Positions 24,456 to 36,312 are shown, counted from the stretch's first letter. The stretch is 64,000 nt of DNA from Henckelia pumila (GCF_033568475.1 NW_027331831.1:4960001-5024000); one strand, 5' to 3'. Notes: generated from the sequence alone by a model not told the origin. Translations and numbers: made by a program.

Positions 24456-24469
24456 AAAAAGGGGGAGAT
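24456..24469 (+). other. Polypurine tract of the LTR element
   Basis: AAAAAGGGGGAGA lies directly before the TG that opens the right LTR. This is the normal position of the plus-strand primer. Confidence 0.8.
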
Positions 24470-26453
24470 TGTTTGGTTTTTGGAACACAAACAATCTTGA
24501 TTTTGATGATAACAAAACTTGTTATTATGTTTCTAACATATTTACTCTAGTGTGAAGCTGTTAACTCAAGTTGAAAGCCAAAACTCAAAGTTAGCAAAAC
24601 TGAATCTATGGCGAGCTCCACTGTTTGGATGATATCTCATAGATCAGAGACGAAAATGATTATCCGCCAACATGAATGCAAAGAAAACTCAATTTGCAAC
24701 ATATTGTATTTCACGTCAGTTGAGCAAAAACGGATGTTATCTTGTCCAAACTGACGTCGCAATACCAAAGTGAACTGCATCAGTTTAGCAGAAAACACAT
24801 CATCAGTTTACCTCAAGCAGTGTCTGTATTTTGGCCATATCTTTCAGCTCGATTATCCAAATGGAACGATTCACCATGAGTTGGAAAGATAAGAGAATGA
24901 TCTACAAATCATATTCACAAGTATAAGACTGAATCAGATCCTAAGGAGGTGATAAAGTACTTTGAAGTCAATGGTTTGGAACAGAAATTATGCAGAGCAG
25001 AATTTCTAGAATAGTCTGGTGTATTAAACATAACTTTCGCATATGAAATCCGAACTGAGTGATTCTTAATTCCGTGGAAATCTAAGAGAAAGGGCTACAA
25101 CTTTCATGTTTATCACTTTGCCCAAAAATCAACGGATCAAGAGATATAGCACTAAACTGATCGCATGCATTCAACTGATTCTGTGCTAAACCGATTTTGA
25201 ACAGCTCTGGTATTTCGAACATAACTTTTGCATATGAACTCCGAATTGATTGATTCTGATGGCGTTGGAAAGTAAGATCAAGGGCTACAACTTTTGTATT
25301 CATCACTTTGCCCAAAAATCAACGAATCAAGAGATACAGAGCTAGACTGTTCACATGTCTTGGAAGTTGCCAAACTACTACCTAAACTGAAATTGACCAA
25401 GAGTAGTTTACCCACCCAAACTGAGTTTGGTCAACTGCTACAACACCCAAACTACTCCAAGTCCAGTTTCGCACCAAAGTTCAGTTTAGCAAGATCAGTT
25501 TCGCTTAAGACCAGTTAGTGAAATTCAGTTTAGCTCCAAAAAAGGTACAGAAACAGTACAAAAGTATTTTAACGGCTCTATTTCTATGTCTAACAGCTAT
25601 ATCACTCTTGGAGCCTATAAATACAACATGTTGAAGTTCAAACATAAGTTATTGAGAGAGATTCAAAGCACGGGCAGCCTACTTGAAGAAACCAAGCTAG
25701 ATTGAGAGCAAAGTCCAAGGTGTGAAGAACAAGAAGAAAGATGAGCGTTCACTGCCAAGTTCTTCACACCAAACCAAGTTTCTAGAACACTCTTCCTTGT
25801 CCGAAATCTTTCTATATCAGTTGAAGAGAGCTCATTCACACACATTGGAGAGATGTACTTTGATGATTAGTTGAGTGAAAGTCTTTATACAAAGACGTTA
25901 AAGATTGTGTTTGTAGTCTTGGCATAAAGACGTAAAACTATATGCGGATTGTGAGGTTGCGGCCTACAATCGAGTGGTGGCTAGGAGTTCTAAGATAGGC
26001 AATGGTAAGTCCTAGTCTTGGATTGGGTTTGTACAAATGGCTTGTATAAATCAAAGTCTTCTAGTGGATCCTTCCGAGGAAGAAGAAGGGATGACGTAGG
26101 AGTTGTTGAAATCTCCGAACATCCATAAACAAATCCGAGTCACTTTATTTCTTGCATTTATTCATTGCTAATGTTTTAGATTGCATTGTTGAAGCATTTT
26201 ATGTGTTTGATAAAATGCTTCAACTAAACTGTTTTCATCTATCAACTTGCATCCTTTTAAAATGATTTACAAAATGATAAATTAGTTTCTACGAAGGATT
26301 ATTTCGAGTGTCTTCCGCTTGGTTTGAAAACCAAACTCGATTTAATTCATCGGTGCTAAATATTTCAAGAACCGAGCTATTGTAGCTCAAGAAATGTTTT
26401 AAAGTGTGTATTCACCACCCCCTCCCCTCTACACACCGTATCCGATCCTATCA
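24470..26453 (+). repeat. Right LTR (about 1984 bp)
   Basis: It begins TGTTTGGTTTTTGGAACAC and ends GATCCTATCA. Inside are several loosely repeated CAGTTTAGC/CAAACTGA words, and a TATA-like CTATAAATACAAC near 25615 marks a likely LTR promoter. The small open frames here are not genes. Confidence 0.8.
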
Positions 26454-29300
26454 AAATAACATAAAAGATTAAAGAGAAAGAGTATTTTAGAAAAAATATT
26501 ATAAAAAAATAATCGGTAAATTCATATAATGATAATATAGTTATAATCAAATCAATTAGAACTTAGTTTATAATACGTCGTTTTTTATGTAAGTACTCTT
26601 GTTAAGAAAATTGTCAAATTTTAAGATTAAAAAACATATTGATTTTTTTGTTAAAAAAAAATTTAATGAATTTTTTTTAAAAAATTTCACAGTGAAGTTA
26701 GAGTAGGAAACTAGGAATTCTATTTTTTTTAAAGGAAAATATTGAAAACAACAAGTGATGTAGAAGTGTAAATAAGTTGTTTAAAAAAAAGTGTAAATAA
26801 GTGACTTTGTAATATTAAATAAAGAACATGAAGAAATTTTTTCATTTTTCAACATAAATTTATAGCGTATTCAGGGCGGTTGACTTCTAAATATTTTCAG
26901 TTTTTTTTTTTTTTCAAAATTGTAACTATCACGATCCGAAAAGATATGAAGCACGGAATTCAATCATTAATAAATATTAGTATTTTTATGTACGCGATTC
27001 ATACATATAGATTAATTGTTTGTTTAAAATTATTTTTGTATATGAGATTATAGATTAAATAAATTTTAAAATTAAGAAATATAGATAAAGATAAAAATAT
27101 ATTTATTGGGATATGATATTTTTAAATTAGAAATATATTTACTTAAATAATTTTTTAGGATTTTTTTATTAAATAAAATTAAAATGTTTTTCTATTTTGA
27201 AAATGGAATTTTGTTTATTTATAAAAAAAACACAGAGCCAGTTTAGTTACGGAAGCTGTAACTTTAAAAGTGTTTAAATAAGTTCAATTTTTTAAAATAT
27301 TTTTCTTCAAAAAAAAACAAAAGTGATTTTGATGTTTGAATAAATGTTAAAAAGTACTTTGAATTTTATTTTTAAATATATTTAGAAATAAAAGCTCAAA
27401 AACCAGAAATTTTAACTTTTAAAAAAACTATTATAAGTCTTTTTTAGAACGTATTTTGTTTAAACGCAACACTTTCTTTTAAGAAAAGTGCCGTTTCGTT
27501 TTTTAAAAAAAATTATTTTATCCTCCCAATTTCTGTAACCAAACGGGCTCGAATACACTAATTAAATGTGGGTATCTAATACATGTTTTGAATTTATTTT
27601 TTTTATTTATCTACCGAACAAATATTTTGTGAGATGAATCACCCAGTCTATACTTATATTAAAAAATAAAAAAAAAATTTCCTCTCAAAAAAAAATTATT
27701 ATTTTTAATATATAAATAATATTTTTTTCATGAGTTAAGTAAAATATTCATCCCACAAATTGATTCACGAGACAATTTGATAGGATTTTTTATGTTATCT
27801 TATTCTACTCAGTTCAAGGGAAAATTTTAAAAACTTTAATTTGAATAAAGTCATAAGCATCAGATATCGGATTGTTTACTTTGAAATACTTACGATCAAA
27901 TTCGTGGCAATTTCTATTAATTAGTCTTATGGTCAAAATTCAATTAAAAAATTGAATATCTAGAATAATTAAAAAGTCAACTAAGACTCTAAGAGTTGAC
28001 GAATACATTACACGTGTCTTGATTGTAGGTGCTTGCATGGTTCGAGACTTGCCTACAAAGAGGGACATAAACCACAAGTCCCCATCGATCATCCCTCTTA
28101 ATTGCTCTTTCTTTATTCTTTCATTTTTAAAAAATGAAAAGAAAAAGAAAAATTCAATTCAAATATATAAATTTACATGTTTTTCAAAATTCAAACTTTA
28201 TCAACTTTTTCAAAAAGAAAAATAAATATTGATAACTTGAAATAATAAATTGATCTTGAGATTTCACAGTTTATTGAGATGCTACTTTTAGAATATTATT
28301 ATCCTAATCGTATATCCAATTATTCACATCTTAACACATGTATATGAAAGTACTAGCGTGACAAGATATAAGTTATTAGATTTAAAATTATGTAAGTATA
28401 TACTATATACCATTAGAGTAGTTTGAAATTTAAACTCAACTAATTTGACGTCAATAAATTTAACATTTAGGTTTAGCCTGTTGAGATCTTGTTAGCATAA
28501 GAGCAGTATTATCACGTACACTACATCGAAGGATCCAAAAATTTATTTGGACATGTGGAGTCCATAGATTATATGAACCTCACAATTAACTGAATTAAAA
28601 TTGAATAGTTGAATATAGTATGAAGATAGTATCCTTATGCTTGCATCTCATTAGCGCATAATCCATATGACGTGATTTTTTAAAAAACCTTTTCATTATT
28701 AATGATAGTTATTTTAAAAAGTCAAGTGATAGATATATTAGCATGATTACTTTTACTTTCAAGTAGTTGAAATCAAAGAATAATTTAGAGGTAATATTGT
28801 TATGAAAGTCTGAAACCACGACTAAAATGGAATATGCTGAAAATGAGCTTCTGATCTTATGAGGGACGATATTCCAAGGGAACTAACAACTAACAAATTG
28901 AGCATCGGGGATTGAGAGTTTGTAGATTTTTTGTTAGACGGTTTCAAAACTTTATATTATTGAGAAGTCGAGACATGTCAATCTGATTCACTTCTAAATC
29001 ACATAAAATCTAATAATTTTCAAATAAAAACTAATATTTTTCACGAGTCGAATTTCGTTAATCATTCTCATAGATTTCACATGTGAAACGGTTTCATAAC
29101 AGTTTTTTGGTTTGTTTTATTTATTTATATTTTGTAATATTTTTGATTTATTCATTTTAAATTTATTGTATTTATTAAAATTCAGTTTTCCTCCAAAAAT
29201 AAATTGTAAAATGCATCACGACCACAAAACATAAATATTAAACTACCTTGCATTGTATGGTAGAGAAGATGAGATTCAATATCATTGTATCATCCTTCAT
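26454..29300. other. AT-rich intergenic DNA
   Basis: No gene is seen. It contains a foldback MITE (27235-27550) and faint copies of the GTGAGAC-end family near 27628-27783 and 28986-29105. The rest is oligo-A/T-rich sequence. Confidence 0.45.
27235..27550. mobile_element. MITE with GAGCC(A/C)GTTT(A/G)GTTAC ends
   Basis: The left end GAGCCAGTTTAGTTACGGAA and the reverse complement of the right end, GAGCCCGTTTGGTTACAGAA, agree at all but three positions. The element is 316 bp and AT-rich, with no coding sequence. I could not assign a clear target duplication, so the superfamily (PIF/Harbinger or hAT) is open. Confidence 0.65.
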
Positions 29301-29302
29301 AA

Positions 29303-29400
29303 TTTGACTCAAATTTTACAATAATTAGCTAGAGTTAAAAAATAACTATGTTTTGACTCAAATTTTACAATAATTAGCTAGAGTTAAAAAATAACTATGT
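29303..29400. repeat. 49-bp perfect tandem duplication
   Basis: A unit beginning TTTGACTCAAATTTTACAAT and containing AATTAGCTAGAGTTAAAAAA is present twice back to back (29303-29351, 29352-29400) with essentially no differences, so it is recent. Confidence 0.9.
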
Positions 29401-29582
29401 TATATTTATCTTCCCAATGTATTATCACATTTTTTCCCCAAACAAACCAAATCTATGACATACCACCTTTTTCTCTTTATTTTCTGAACTTTATTACGAC
29501 CCACACCAATGCCATAAATGTTAATTAGGTAATGTATAGAATCCACTTAATAATTCGAATTTATATATATATATATATATAT

Positions 29583-29780
29583 AGTCATGATCCACTGCAC
29601 ACCAGTGTGCAGGGATTTTGTGTGCACCGCGGGATGTTCACGAGAACATCTCATTAATGTGCCCACCATGAGGTGACACTCAACTATTGGATGTGATGAA
29701 TTTTGCGTCCAATAGTTGAGTGTCACCTCATGATGGACACATTAGGTGGACACGGTGGATGAACAAGATAGCAAAACTCT
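29583..29780. mobile_element. Foldback element lodged in a (TA)n tract
   Basis: It lies between (TA)n at about 29561-29582 and TATATATATA at about 29781. The core is a hairpin of about 35-bp arms: ATGAGGTGACACTCAACTAT at 29669 onward pairs with ATAGTTGAGTGTCACCTCAT near 29712, around a loop of about 16 nt. The left part has the smaller palindromes GCACACCAGTGTGC and GATGTTC-ACGA-GAACATC. There is no open frame of note. Similar TA-lodged foldbacks occur at 36205 and 54.6-55.2 kb. Confidence 0.65.
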
Positions 29781-30005
29781 ATATATATATATCATTGATG
29801 TTGGTTGTTGATCAGCGTCAATATTTACAAGAGAACTATATTTTTTGTACTGCTATTTGTATTTTTTTTTCACTTTTGATCATGTTAAACGTGAATATAT
29901 ATTTTCAATCTTGTAACTTATATGTTTTTTTTTTCATTTTTTGTTTTGTTATGATGAATTTTTATTTTTAGTCATGTAACTTAAATATCGTTTTCATTTT
30001 TGGTT

Positions 30006-30429
30006 TTTTTCGAGATGGTTATGGAGCTACAATCGCAGCTATGCATGGATGCCTTCCTGGTGCTTTTGATCCGATGACAACTTAAATTTTGAGCATTCGA
30101 GAAGCGTTTAGTTGGCTTAAAGATCTTTTTTTTTTCAAATATCATCGTGGAATCAGATGCCCTATTAGTGATAAGTGATTGAAGCATTGTAGACCCCTGA
30201 CGCTTCTAGTGTGAGGCTAATTGCAGAAGACTGTGGATTCTTAGCTTTGAATTTATACTCTTGTATTTTTGTTTTTGCTCGTAGATCAGCGAACCAAGCG
30301 GCTCATTTACTAGCTACAGCAGCTGATTTTTTGTCTGATCGGAAAGACCGAGTTACTCATTCGCCTTCATTTATCTCAGTTGTGGTTGGTTATGATCTTT
30401 AGTTATATTACTACTTTTATTTCAAAAAA
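30006..30429 (+). pseudogene. LINE-derived RNase H (RVT_3-type) fragment with A-rich tail
   Basis: Two frames give pieces of the RNase H-like domain found at the C terminus of plant L1 LINEs. The first reads SIREAFSWLK (near 30100) and the second reads EDCGFLAL...FARRSANQAAHLLATAAD (30220-30340). They are in different frames and an in-frame stop precedes SIREAF, so the copy is dead. An oligo-A run near 30423 follows the stop, as at a LINE 3' end. Upstream LINE reverse transcriptase is not visible, consistent with 5' truncation. Diverged copies of a roughly 40-bp stretch (TGTTGGTTGTTGATCAGCGTC at 29798 and a relative near 30460) lie on either side. Confidence 0.72.
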
Positions 30430-31030
30430 AATGTATCTATATATATATTATTAATTTATTGACGGTGGTTGTTGAGTGTCAATGTTTATTAACCGATTTG
30501 TAATTAATTTGATGGATTTGAGTTAATTCATCGCTCCCACCACCTCTCCTCTCTTTGAATAAGGACAGCCATGGTCAACCAAAACTCCCCACATCCCATT
30601 TTTTATAATTTACCATCTCAAGCTATGCATAATTTAATAATAATATTTTGTTAAATATCTAAAGAAATTATATACTTTTTTATATGAATGAGTTGAAAAA
30701 ACAAAAAAAGTAGGAAAGATCATTTTTTTGTTAGCTCAGCTTGTACTGACATGTGGCATCACTTGTACCTCACTAGCTACGTTACATTACATACAATTTT
30801 CTTCATGTTTTTCTGTCTCTACGTACCCTAACAAATTCATGAGCTGGAAGGGGATTCTTGATGTGGGATTGAGCTGTAATGAAAGTGCCGTTTAATTTCT
30901 CTTCTTTATTTTTTAAAATTTTTTATTCAGATCTTTTTTTTTTTTTTTTACTTATATATACCCCCCTAGCTTGCCTCCATTTCATCTCCACACAAGAAAT
31001 TAAATGAGTTAAGAATTAACCTTTAGTGCA
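30430..31030. other. 5' flank of the CYP707A gene
   Basis: AT-rich DNA with a long oligo-T run just before the TATA box. Apart from the core promoter, no distinct regulatory word (for example an ABRE core with coupling element) stands out. Confidence 0.45.
30953..30960 (+). promoter_or_regulatory. TATA box of the CYP707A gene
   Basis: TATATATA follows an oligo-T tract and lies about 78 bp before the ATG at 31038, a normal distance for a plant TATA box with a short leader. Confidence 0.6.
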
Positions 31031-31037
31031 CACAATC

Positions 31038-34000
31038 ATGGAATTGATCGTTTCTTCATGTTACTTCATGATTGTGGCCTTGGTTTTATTCTCGATCTTT
31101 GTCCTAAATTACATCCTCAAAGTTTTGTCATATGGGCATGTGGAGTTGCCACTTCCACCAGGCACAATGGGTTGGCCTTACATTGGTGAAACCTTTCTAC
31201 TATATTCACAAAACCCTAATGTCTTCTTTGTCTCCAAAGTCAAGAAGTTAGTATATATGCAACTTTCTTTTCTTTTCATTTCAATTTTTTCCCCCTAATT
31301 TCTTTCATGTTGTTATGCATAAATCGCTTGCACGTCTGAAATCTGAGTCACGTTGGAGAGCATCGAATGATCTGTGTATTAATTAATCAACTGATTTTCC
31401 ATTGAACAAATTTATATTTAAGAACTAAAGATTTGACTTGAAACCAGGTATGGTTCCATATTCAAGAGTCACATATTAGGATGCCCTTGTGTGATGATTT
31501 CAAGTCCAGAGGCAGCAAAACTTGTGTTAGTGTCCAAATCTCATCTATTCAAGCCCACTTATCCAGCTAGCAAAGAGAGGATGATAGGTAAGCAAGCCAT
31601 ATTCTTCCACCAAGGAGATTACCACACCAAGCTCAGGAGACTAGTCCTCCGAGCATTCATGCCCGAGTCAATCAAAAACATCGTATCAGACATCGAATCG
31701 TTAGCCGTTCGATCCCTCGAATCGTGGGAGGGGAAACTGATCACCACTTATCAAGAAATGAAAACAGTATGCCCTTCTTAACACACAATTCTTGAACAGA
31801 ACATAACATAACATAACATAACAAAAAAACAGAGTTTAATTCCCTCTTCTTTTTTTTCTTGACTCTCCAATTGGTTCTTGCAGTACACATTCAACGTGGC
31901 CTTGATTTCAATATTTGGAAAAGACGAAGTTCTGTACAGAGAAGATCTAAATAGGTGCTATCACACCGTCGAAAAGGGATACAATTCGATGCCGATAAAC
32001 GTCCCCGGAACACTCTTCTACAAGGCAATGAAAGCTAGGAAGGAATTGGCACAAATCTTGGCCAAAATCTTGTCCCTCAGGCGACAACAAACCGAAATCC
32101 ATCACGTCGATTTGCTCGGATCATTAATGGGAGAAGCCGAAGGCCTAACAGATGAACAGATTGCGGACAATATCATCGGCGTCATATTCGCAGCTCGAGA
32201 CACCACTGCTAGTGTCCTAACATGGATTCTCAAGTTCCTTGCTGAAAATCCAAGTGTTCTTCAAGCTGTCACCGTAAGAATTCAAACACAATCGATCCTA
32301 TATCCGTTACGCGATTCGATTGACGTTTGATTACATATCTTAAACTTTACAGGAAGAGCAAGAAGCCATTATGAAGTACAAAGAAGAGGAGGCATTGAGT
32401 TGGGCAGATACCAAGAAAATGCCAATCACAACAAGGGTAATTCAAGAAACACTTCGAGTTGCCTCTATCTTGTCTTTTACATTCAGAGAAGCCGTAGAAG
32501 ATGTAGAATTTAATGGTGAGTTGATTTTAATCATTCGGGCCAAAAAATAAAATAAAATTTAATAAAAATAATAATGATACCCTTTTTTATAATATCTTGA
32601 ACATTTGTCCCAAGTTTTTTTACCCAAAAACTAAACTTGCAGGATACCTCATTCCCAAAGGATGGAAAGTATTACCGCTCTTCAGAAACATTCATCATAG
32701 TCCAGACAATTTCCAGGAACCCGAGAAATTTGATCCTTCGAGATTCGAGGTAAAAATTATAGAATAATGCTAGAGGTACAACCAATATATCGTACAACGA
32801 TATTTATAACAATTGTGTCGTGATATTTTGCTATTATCTCGTGAGATTTTGCATTAAATGTAAAATGAGATTTGATAAATTAAAATTTTGTATTGAATTT
32901 TTTGTGATGTAAAAATTGTTGTACAAATTTGATTGTACATGTAGCATTGCTAAAAATTATATGAACAAATATCTTTTGACGATATGATCCATATCTAAAA
33001 TTAAAAAAAAAATATTTTATTACTTGGGTGAAACAGAACATCCGTCACACAAAATTAATAATCTCGCATAAAATTATATAAGTAAACCACCATATCGTGG
33101 CACATGAATTTTGATAAAATTCTTCAAAAATCTATGATAATCTTTTAAAATATTAGCACGTCCTTATCTTCCATGATTCGAGGGCTCTAACGAATCTATC
33201 CCTTTGGATTTAACTACAGGTTGCTCCCAAACCCAATAGTTTCATGCCATTTGGCAGTGGGACCCACTCTTGTCCAGGGAATGAGTTGGCCAAACTGGAG
33301 ATATTGCTTCTCGTCCACCACCTCACAACCAAGTACAGGTGAGTGAGTGAATTTTTTTATTTTTATTTTAAAATTTTTAATTTCACACACATATATAATC
33401 CAAAGAATTCTTGCCCCCCACCGATTCGATCCGATTATTTTATCTAATCTAAGGTATCGCTTGGTAAGTATGATTAGATAAATAATATATAAATATATGT
33501 AAAAATAAAAAATATTATGGAATATTCCTTTGGTGTAGAGATTTGGTAAAAACTGCTGGAGATGAAGTATGGATTGCATTATAATAGTGTAAAATATGGC
33601 ACTATTTTAGTGTCAACTGCTGGAGATGGTCTAAAGTCAGTCGTATTAAATTATTTAAATCAAAGTTGTCGACCTTCTGAAAAAGACTAAGGTACCGCTT
33701 GATAGGTATGATTAGATAAATAATACATAAATAAGTAATATAATGTAATAAAAAATAAATAAATAATGATAGTGAATATAATATTTGATTTGATTGATGA
33801 ATTATAATTTATTGATTTGCTTGATAAAATTTTATATTAAAAATGACAAATTACCATTTTATCCTTTTAATAATAAATAAAATATGAATAATATTATTTA
33901 TAAGGGGTAATATAATAATTTAAATTAAATGATTTGATTGATGTAAAATAAATAATTAATAGATGAATAAATATGACTAGATTTATTCTTATATGACTAG

Positions 34001-34347
34001 ATTTTTAACTTCGTTGCGCGCTATCCTTCTTATAATATCAAAGGCATCTACAAAAGAGAGAGTGTGCTAAATTTTCATTTACAAACATAGCATGAGAATT
34101 GTCGATATATGCTGTAGCCAAAGAATTGATTTAAATTATACATATGCATGTAAAAATTAAGATATTCATTAAAACAACATAATATAGATTTGTAATTGAG
34201 TTTGATATTGTATGGTATAGGTGGTCTCCGATGGGCCCACAGAATGGAATTCAGTATGGACCCTTTGCTCTTCCCCAGGATGGGTTGCCAATCAAGCTCA
34301 CTCGGAAAATGGTCTCCAACAATTTGCCCAAACATAAATATTTATAA
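31038..34347 (+). CDS. CYP707A: Abscisic acid 8'-hydroxylase, cytochrome P450 CYP707A
   Basis: The key enzyme of abscisic acid breakdown; it hydroxylates the 8' methyl group, which cyclises to phaseic acid, on the ER membrane. Exons: 31038-31246, 31448-31766, 31884-32273, 32353-32515, 32643-32749, 33220-33338, 34221-34347. The sum is 1434 nt, or 477 residues, normal for CYP707A. An N-terminal anchor (residues about 1-30) is followed by the LPLPPGTMGWPYIGET hinge. The family stretch SHLFKPTYPASKERMIG is present. The I helix is AARDTTAS (279-286), ExxR is ETLR (338-341), PERF-like FDPSRFE follows, and the heme loop is PFGSGTHSCPGNE with Cys414. Arg281 stands where most CYP707A members I recall have Gln. 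The C-terminal IQYGPFALPQDGLPIKL is closest to CYP707A4-type members. The start is the ATG at 31038; the upstream GTG is not used. Intron 6 (882 bp) carries MITE pieces. Confidence 0.95.
33453..33990. mobile_element. MITE pieces in CYP707A intron 6
   Basis: Two copies of a start-like module, GGTATCGCTTGGTAAGTATG at 33453 and GGTACCGCTTGATAGGTATG near 33693, both run into GATTAGATAAATAAT. After the second copy the sequence tracks 58924-59160 closely (ATGATAGTGAAT, TTTGATTTGATTGAT, TTACCATTTTAT, AAGGGGTAATAT). It is therefore a relative of the outer MITE at 58628-59277. A separate small segment (33536-33636) shows CTGCTGGAGATG twice. The right end has decayed. Confidence 0.7.
33640..33692 (+). 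repeat. Exact duplicate of a 50-bp segment, copy in CYP707A intron 6
   Basis: The 50-bp run starting GTCGTATTAAATTATTTAAA and ending TCTGAAAAAGACTAA recurs near 34773-34825 without visible change. Here it directly precedes the MITE module at 33693. Confidence 0.85.
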
Positions 34348-34772
34348 ATAAAGAAATAATAATAATATTCAAGGGAAGGAAAAAAACACAACCAGAAGAA
34401 GATTTCTGGTGGAAAAAGGGTGAAGAAAAGCCAAAAATGCATATATTTATGATAGGATTAAAATAATTCAAGGCTAGGAATGCATGGATGTAATACATAG
34501 TTAGCCAAATTCATTGCAGCTTTTATTTTATTTTCTTTTTTTTTTTAGAAAATCTACATAATAAATTAATGTGTAAAAGATCAAAATGTACGACACCGTT
34601 TGAGTCATGAATAAGATAATGAAAAATACATTTGAATGGAAAAATGATGCATGACACCAATTGTCAAAAAAATGATATAAAACGTAAATTACAAGGAATA
34701 AACATCCCAATCGCACATGTAGATAAATCAATCATCATCCTTTTACTATCATGTGTTGTTTTACTAAAAAGT

Positions 34773-34825
34773 AAGTCGTATTAAATTATTTAAATCAAAG
34801 TTGTCGACCTTCTGAAAAAGACTAA
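34773..34825 (+). repeat. Second copy of the 50-bp exact duplicate
   Basis: Identical to about 33640-33692 in the CYP707A intron. The flanks on both sides differ between the two sites. Confidence 0.85.
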
Positions 34826-35118
34826 ATTTAGATGCCCGAAATGTAAGGGAGTCTTTATCAAGATTTAAATCAGCACCGAGTATGACATCATGCCTCCCCA
34901 AATAAATATTTTCTAATTATAGAAATAAAATAAAATCTACTCACAAATGTGAAAAAAATTCAAGAATTTAAATCATGCATTCGTCATCATTATTAAGCTA
35001 TCATCGACATGAATGAGCAAAGCATATACCTTAAGCATAAGTGCGAAACATGGAGAAATCACAACGATTTGGTATCAATAATGTATAATGCCAAAATTAT
35101 AACATTAGTTCTTTTATA

Positions 35119-35262
35119 AGATAATCTCACGTATAAACCGTATGTGCATGAGACGACTTGTTCTATATTTATAGTGAAAAATAATATTTGACATAAAAAA
35201 TACTACTTTCTCATAGATTAGTTTAGATAGAAGATCTGTCTCACAAAAATTGAACCGTCTGA
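35119..35262. repeat. Dispersed short foldback repeat, GAGACG/CGTCT ends (copy B)
   Basis: It runs from TCTCACGTATAAACCGTATG and GAGACGACTTG through paired AATAATATTT/AATACTAC segments to GATCTGTCTCACAAAAATTG and AACCGTCTG. The organisation is the same as at 16754-16925. Confidence 0.5.
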
Positions 35263-36204
35263 AATGAATTTTTATAAAATTATAATTAGTTTTTCACTGT
35301 TTCTTCTTCAAAATCTTTAATGGCACGTGGCATTTTTCCTAACTTTTCTAAAATATTATGGAAATGGCATATCTTTGTCACCAGCCAAAAGTGACGAGAG
35401 TTTATTCTACTAAAAGTAATTAATTAACTCATTTTAAATAAATTTGATGTAACACATGCAAAATGTTACAGTAAAAACAAATTTATTTATATGAGTTCCA
35501 ATTTTATTAAATGCAAATAATGGGTCGAAGATTATACAATCTATATATATATAATAACTGAGTTTTTGCCAAATATAGTAAAATTCCGCCAAAATTTTTT
35601 AGCTAAAAAAGGAATAAAACACTACTTATTTCTATTTATATTTTAAATGCAAAGAAACACATTCAAATCTTTTCATACCATATATATATACATATATATA
35701 ATAGATAAAGATATTTCACAGATATAATTGACTAAAATTTACATAGTTTATAATATTTTTATTTGCTAAAAAATTTACACATTAAAAAGTAGATAAATAA
35801 ATACTAAAAGTAAAAATAATAAATAAATTATCATTTTAAAATTTTCTTAATCATTCTATACAGATTTATTAATTTTATGAATTTGTATTTATCAAATAAA
35901 TGCTAAAATATATAAAATTGTTAAAATTTTTGTCGTTGAATTTTTAAAATAAATTACAATAGAATATTTAATATACGAAATGAAATAATTACCTAATTTT
36001 ATTTTAAAATTTAAAAAGTCTTTCAATTTTGGAGATTGGATTTTCTTAAATAGAATGCAATATTATAATTAATAATATGAAAGACTGAGCACGAATATTG
36101 GAAATAGAACATTATTAACAGAAAATTTTTATTTTTTTGCAATATTTACCGTATTTATTATGTTCAAATTTGATTCATTATATATATATATATATATATA
36201 TTAT

Positions 36205-36312
36205 AAGCAACAACCGTGAGCACCCATGTGAGCACCTGCTGACGTGTCATTCATCTATTAAATGTGCATGATGTCACGTCAGCAGGTGCTCACGATAGTT
36301 GCTCACAATATC
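36205..36312. mobile_element. Short foldback element lodged in (TA)n, inside the Helitron-like element
   Basis: GAGCACCTGCTGACGTG (near 36230) pairs with CACGTCAGCAGGTGCTC (near 36277) around an AT-rich loop. Outer arms AGCAAC...CGTGAGCAC and GTGCTCACGATAGTTGCTCA extend the stem. Both sides are long (TA)n tracts (about 36180-36200 and 36318-36363). Confidence 0.7.

Larger units (their letters stand above)
22449..26453 (+). mobile_element. Non-autonomous Copia-like LTR retrotransposon (broken)
   Basis: Two direct repeats end in the same CCGTATCCGATCCTATCA. The left copy (22449-22897) is shorter than the right (24470-26453, about 1984 bp, bounded TG...CA). Directly after the left copy comes TGGTATCAGAGC, the primer site matching the 3' end of initiator tRNA-Met, typical of Copia elements. 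A purine tract lies just before the right LTR. The interior (about 1.57 kb) holds no recognisable gag or pol, so it is a deletion derivative or a non-autonomous type moved by a partner. Over the shared 450 bp the two LTR pieces differ by roughly 3% by eye, which suggests a fairly young insertion. Flanking target repeats cannot be judged. Confidence 0.85.
34348..35539. other. 3' flank of the CYP707A gene and intergenic DNA
   Basis: It includes the 3'UTR, the second copy of the 50-bp duplicate (about 34773-34825) and a GTGAGAC-end family member (35119-35262). No further gene is seen. Confidence 0.45.
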
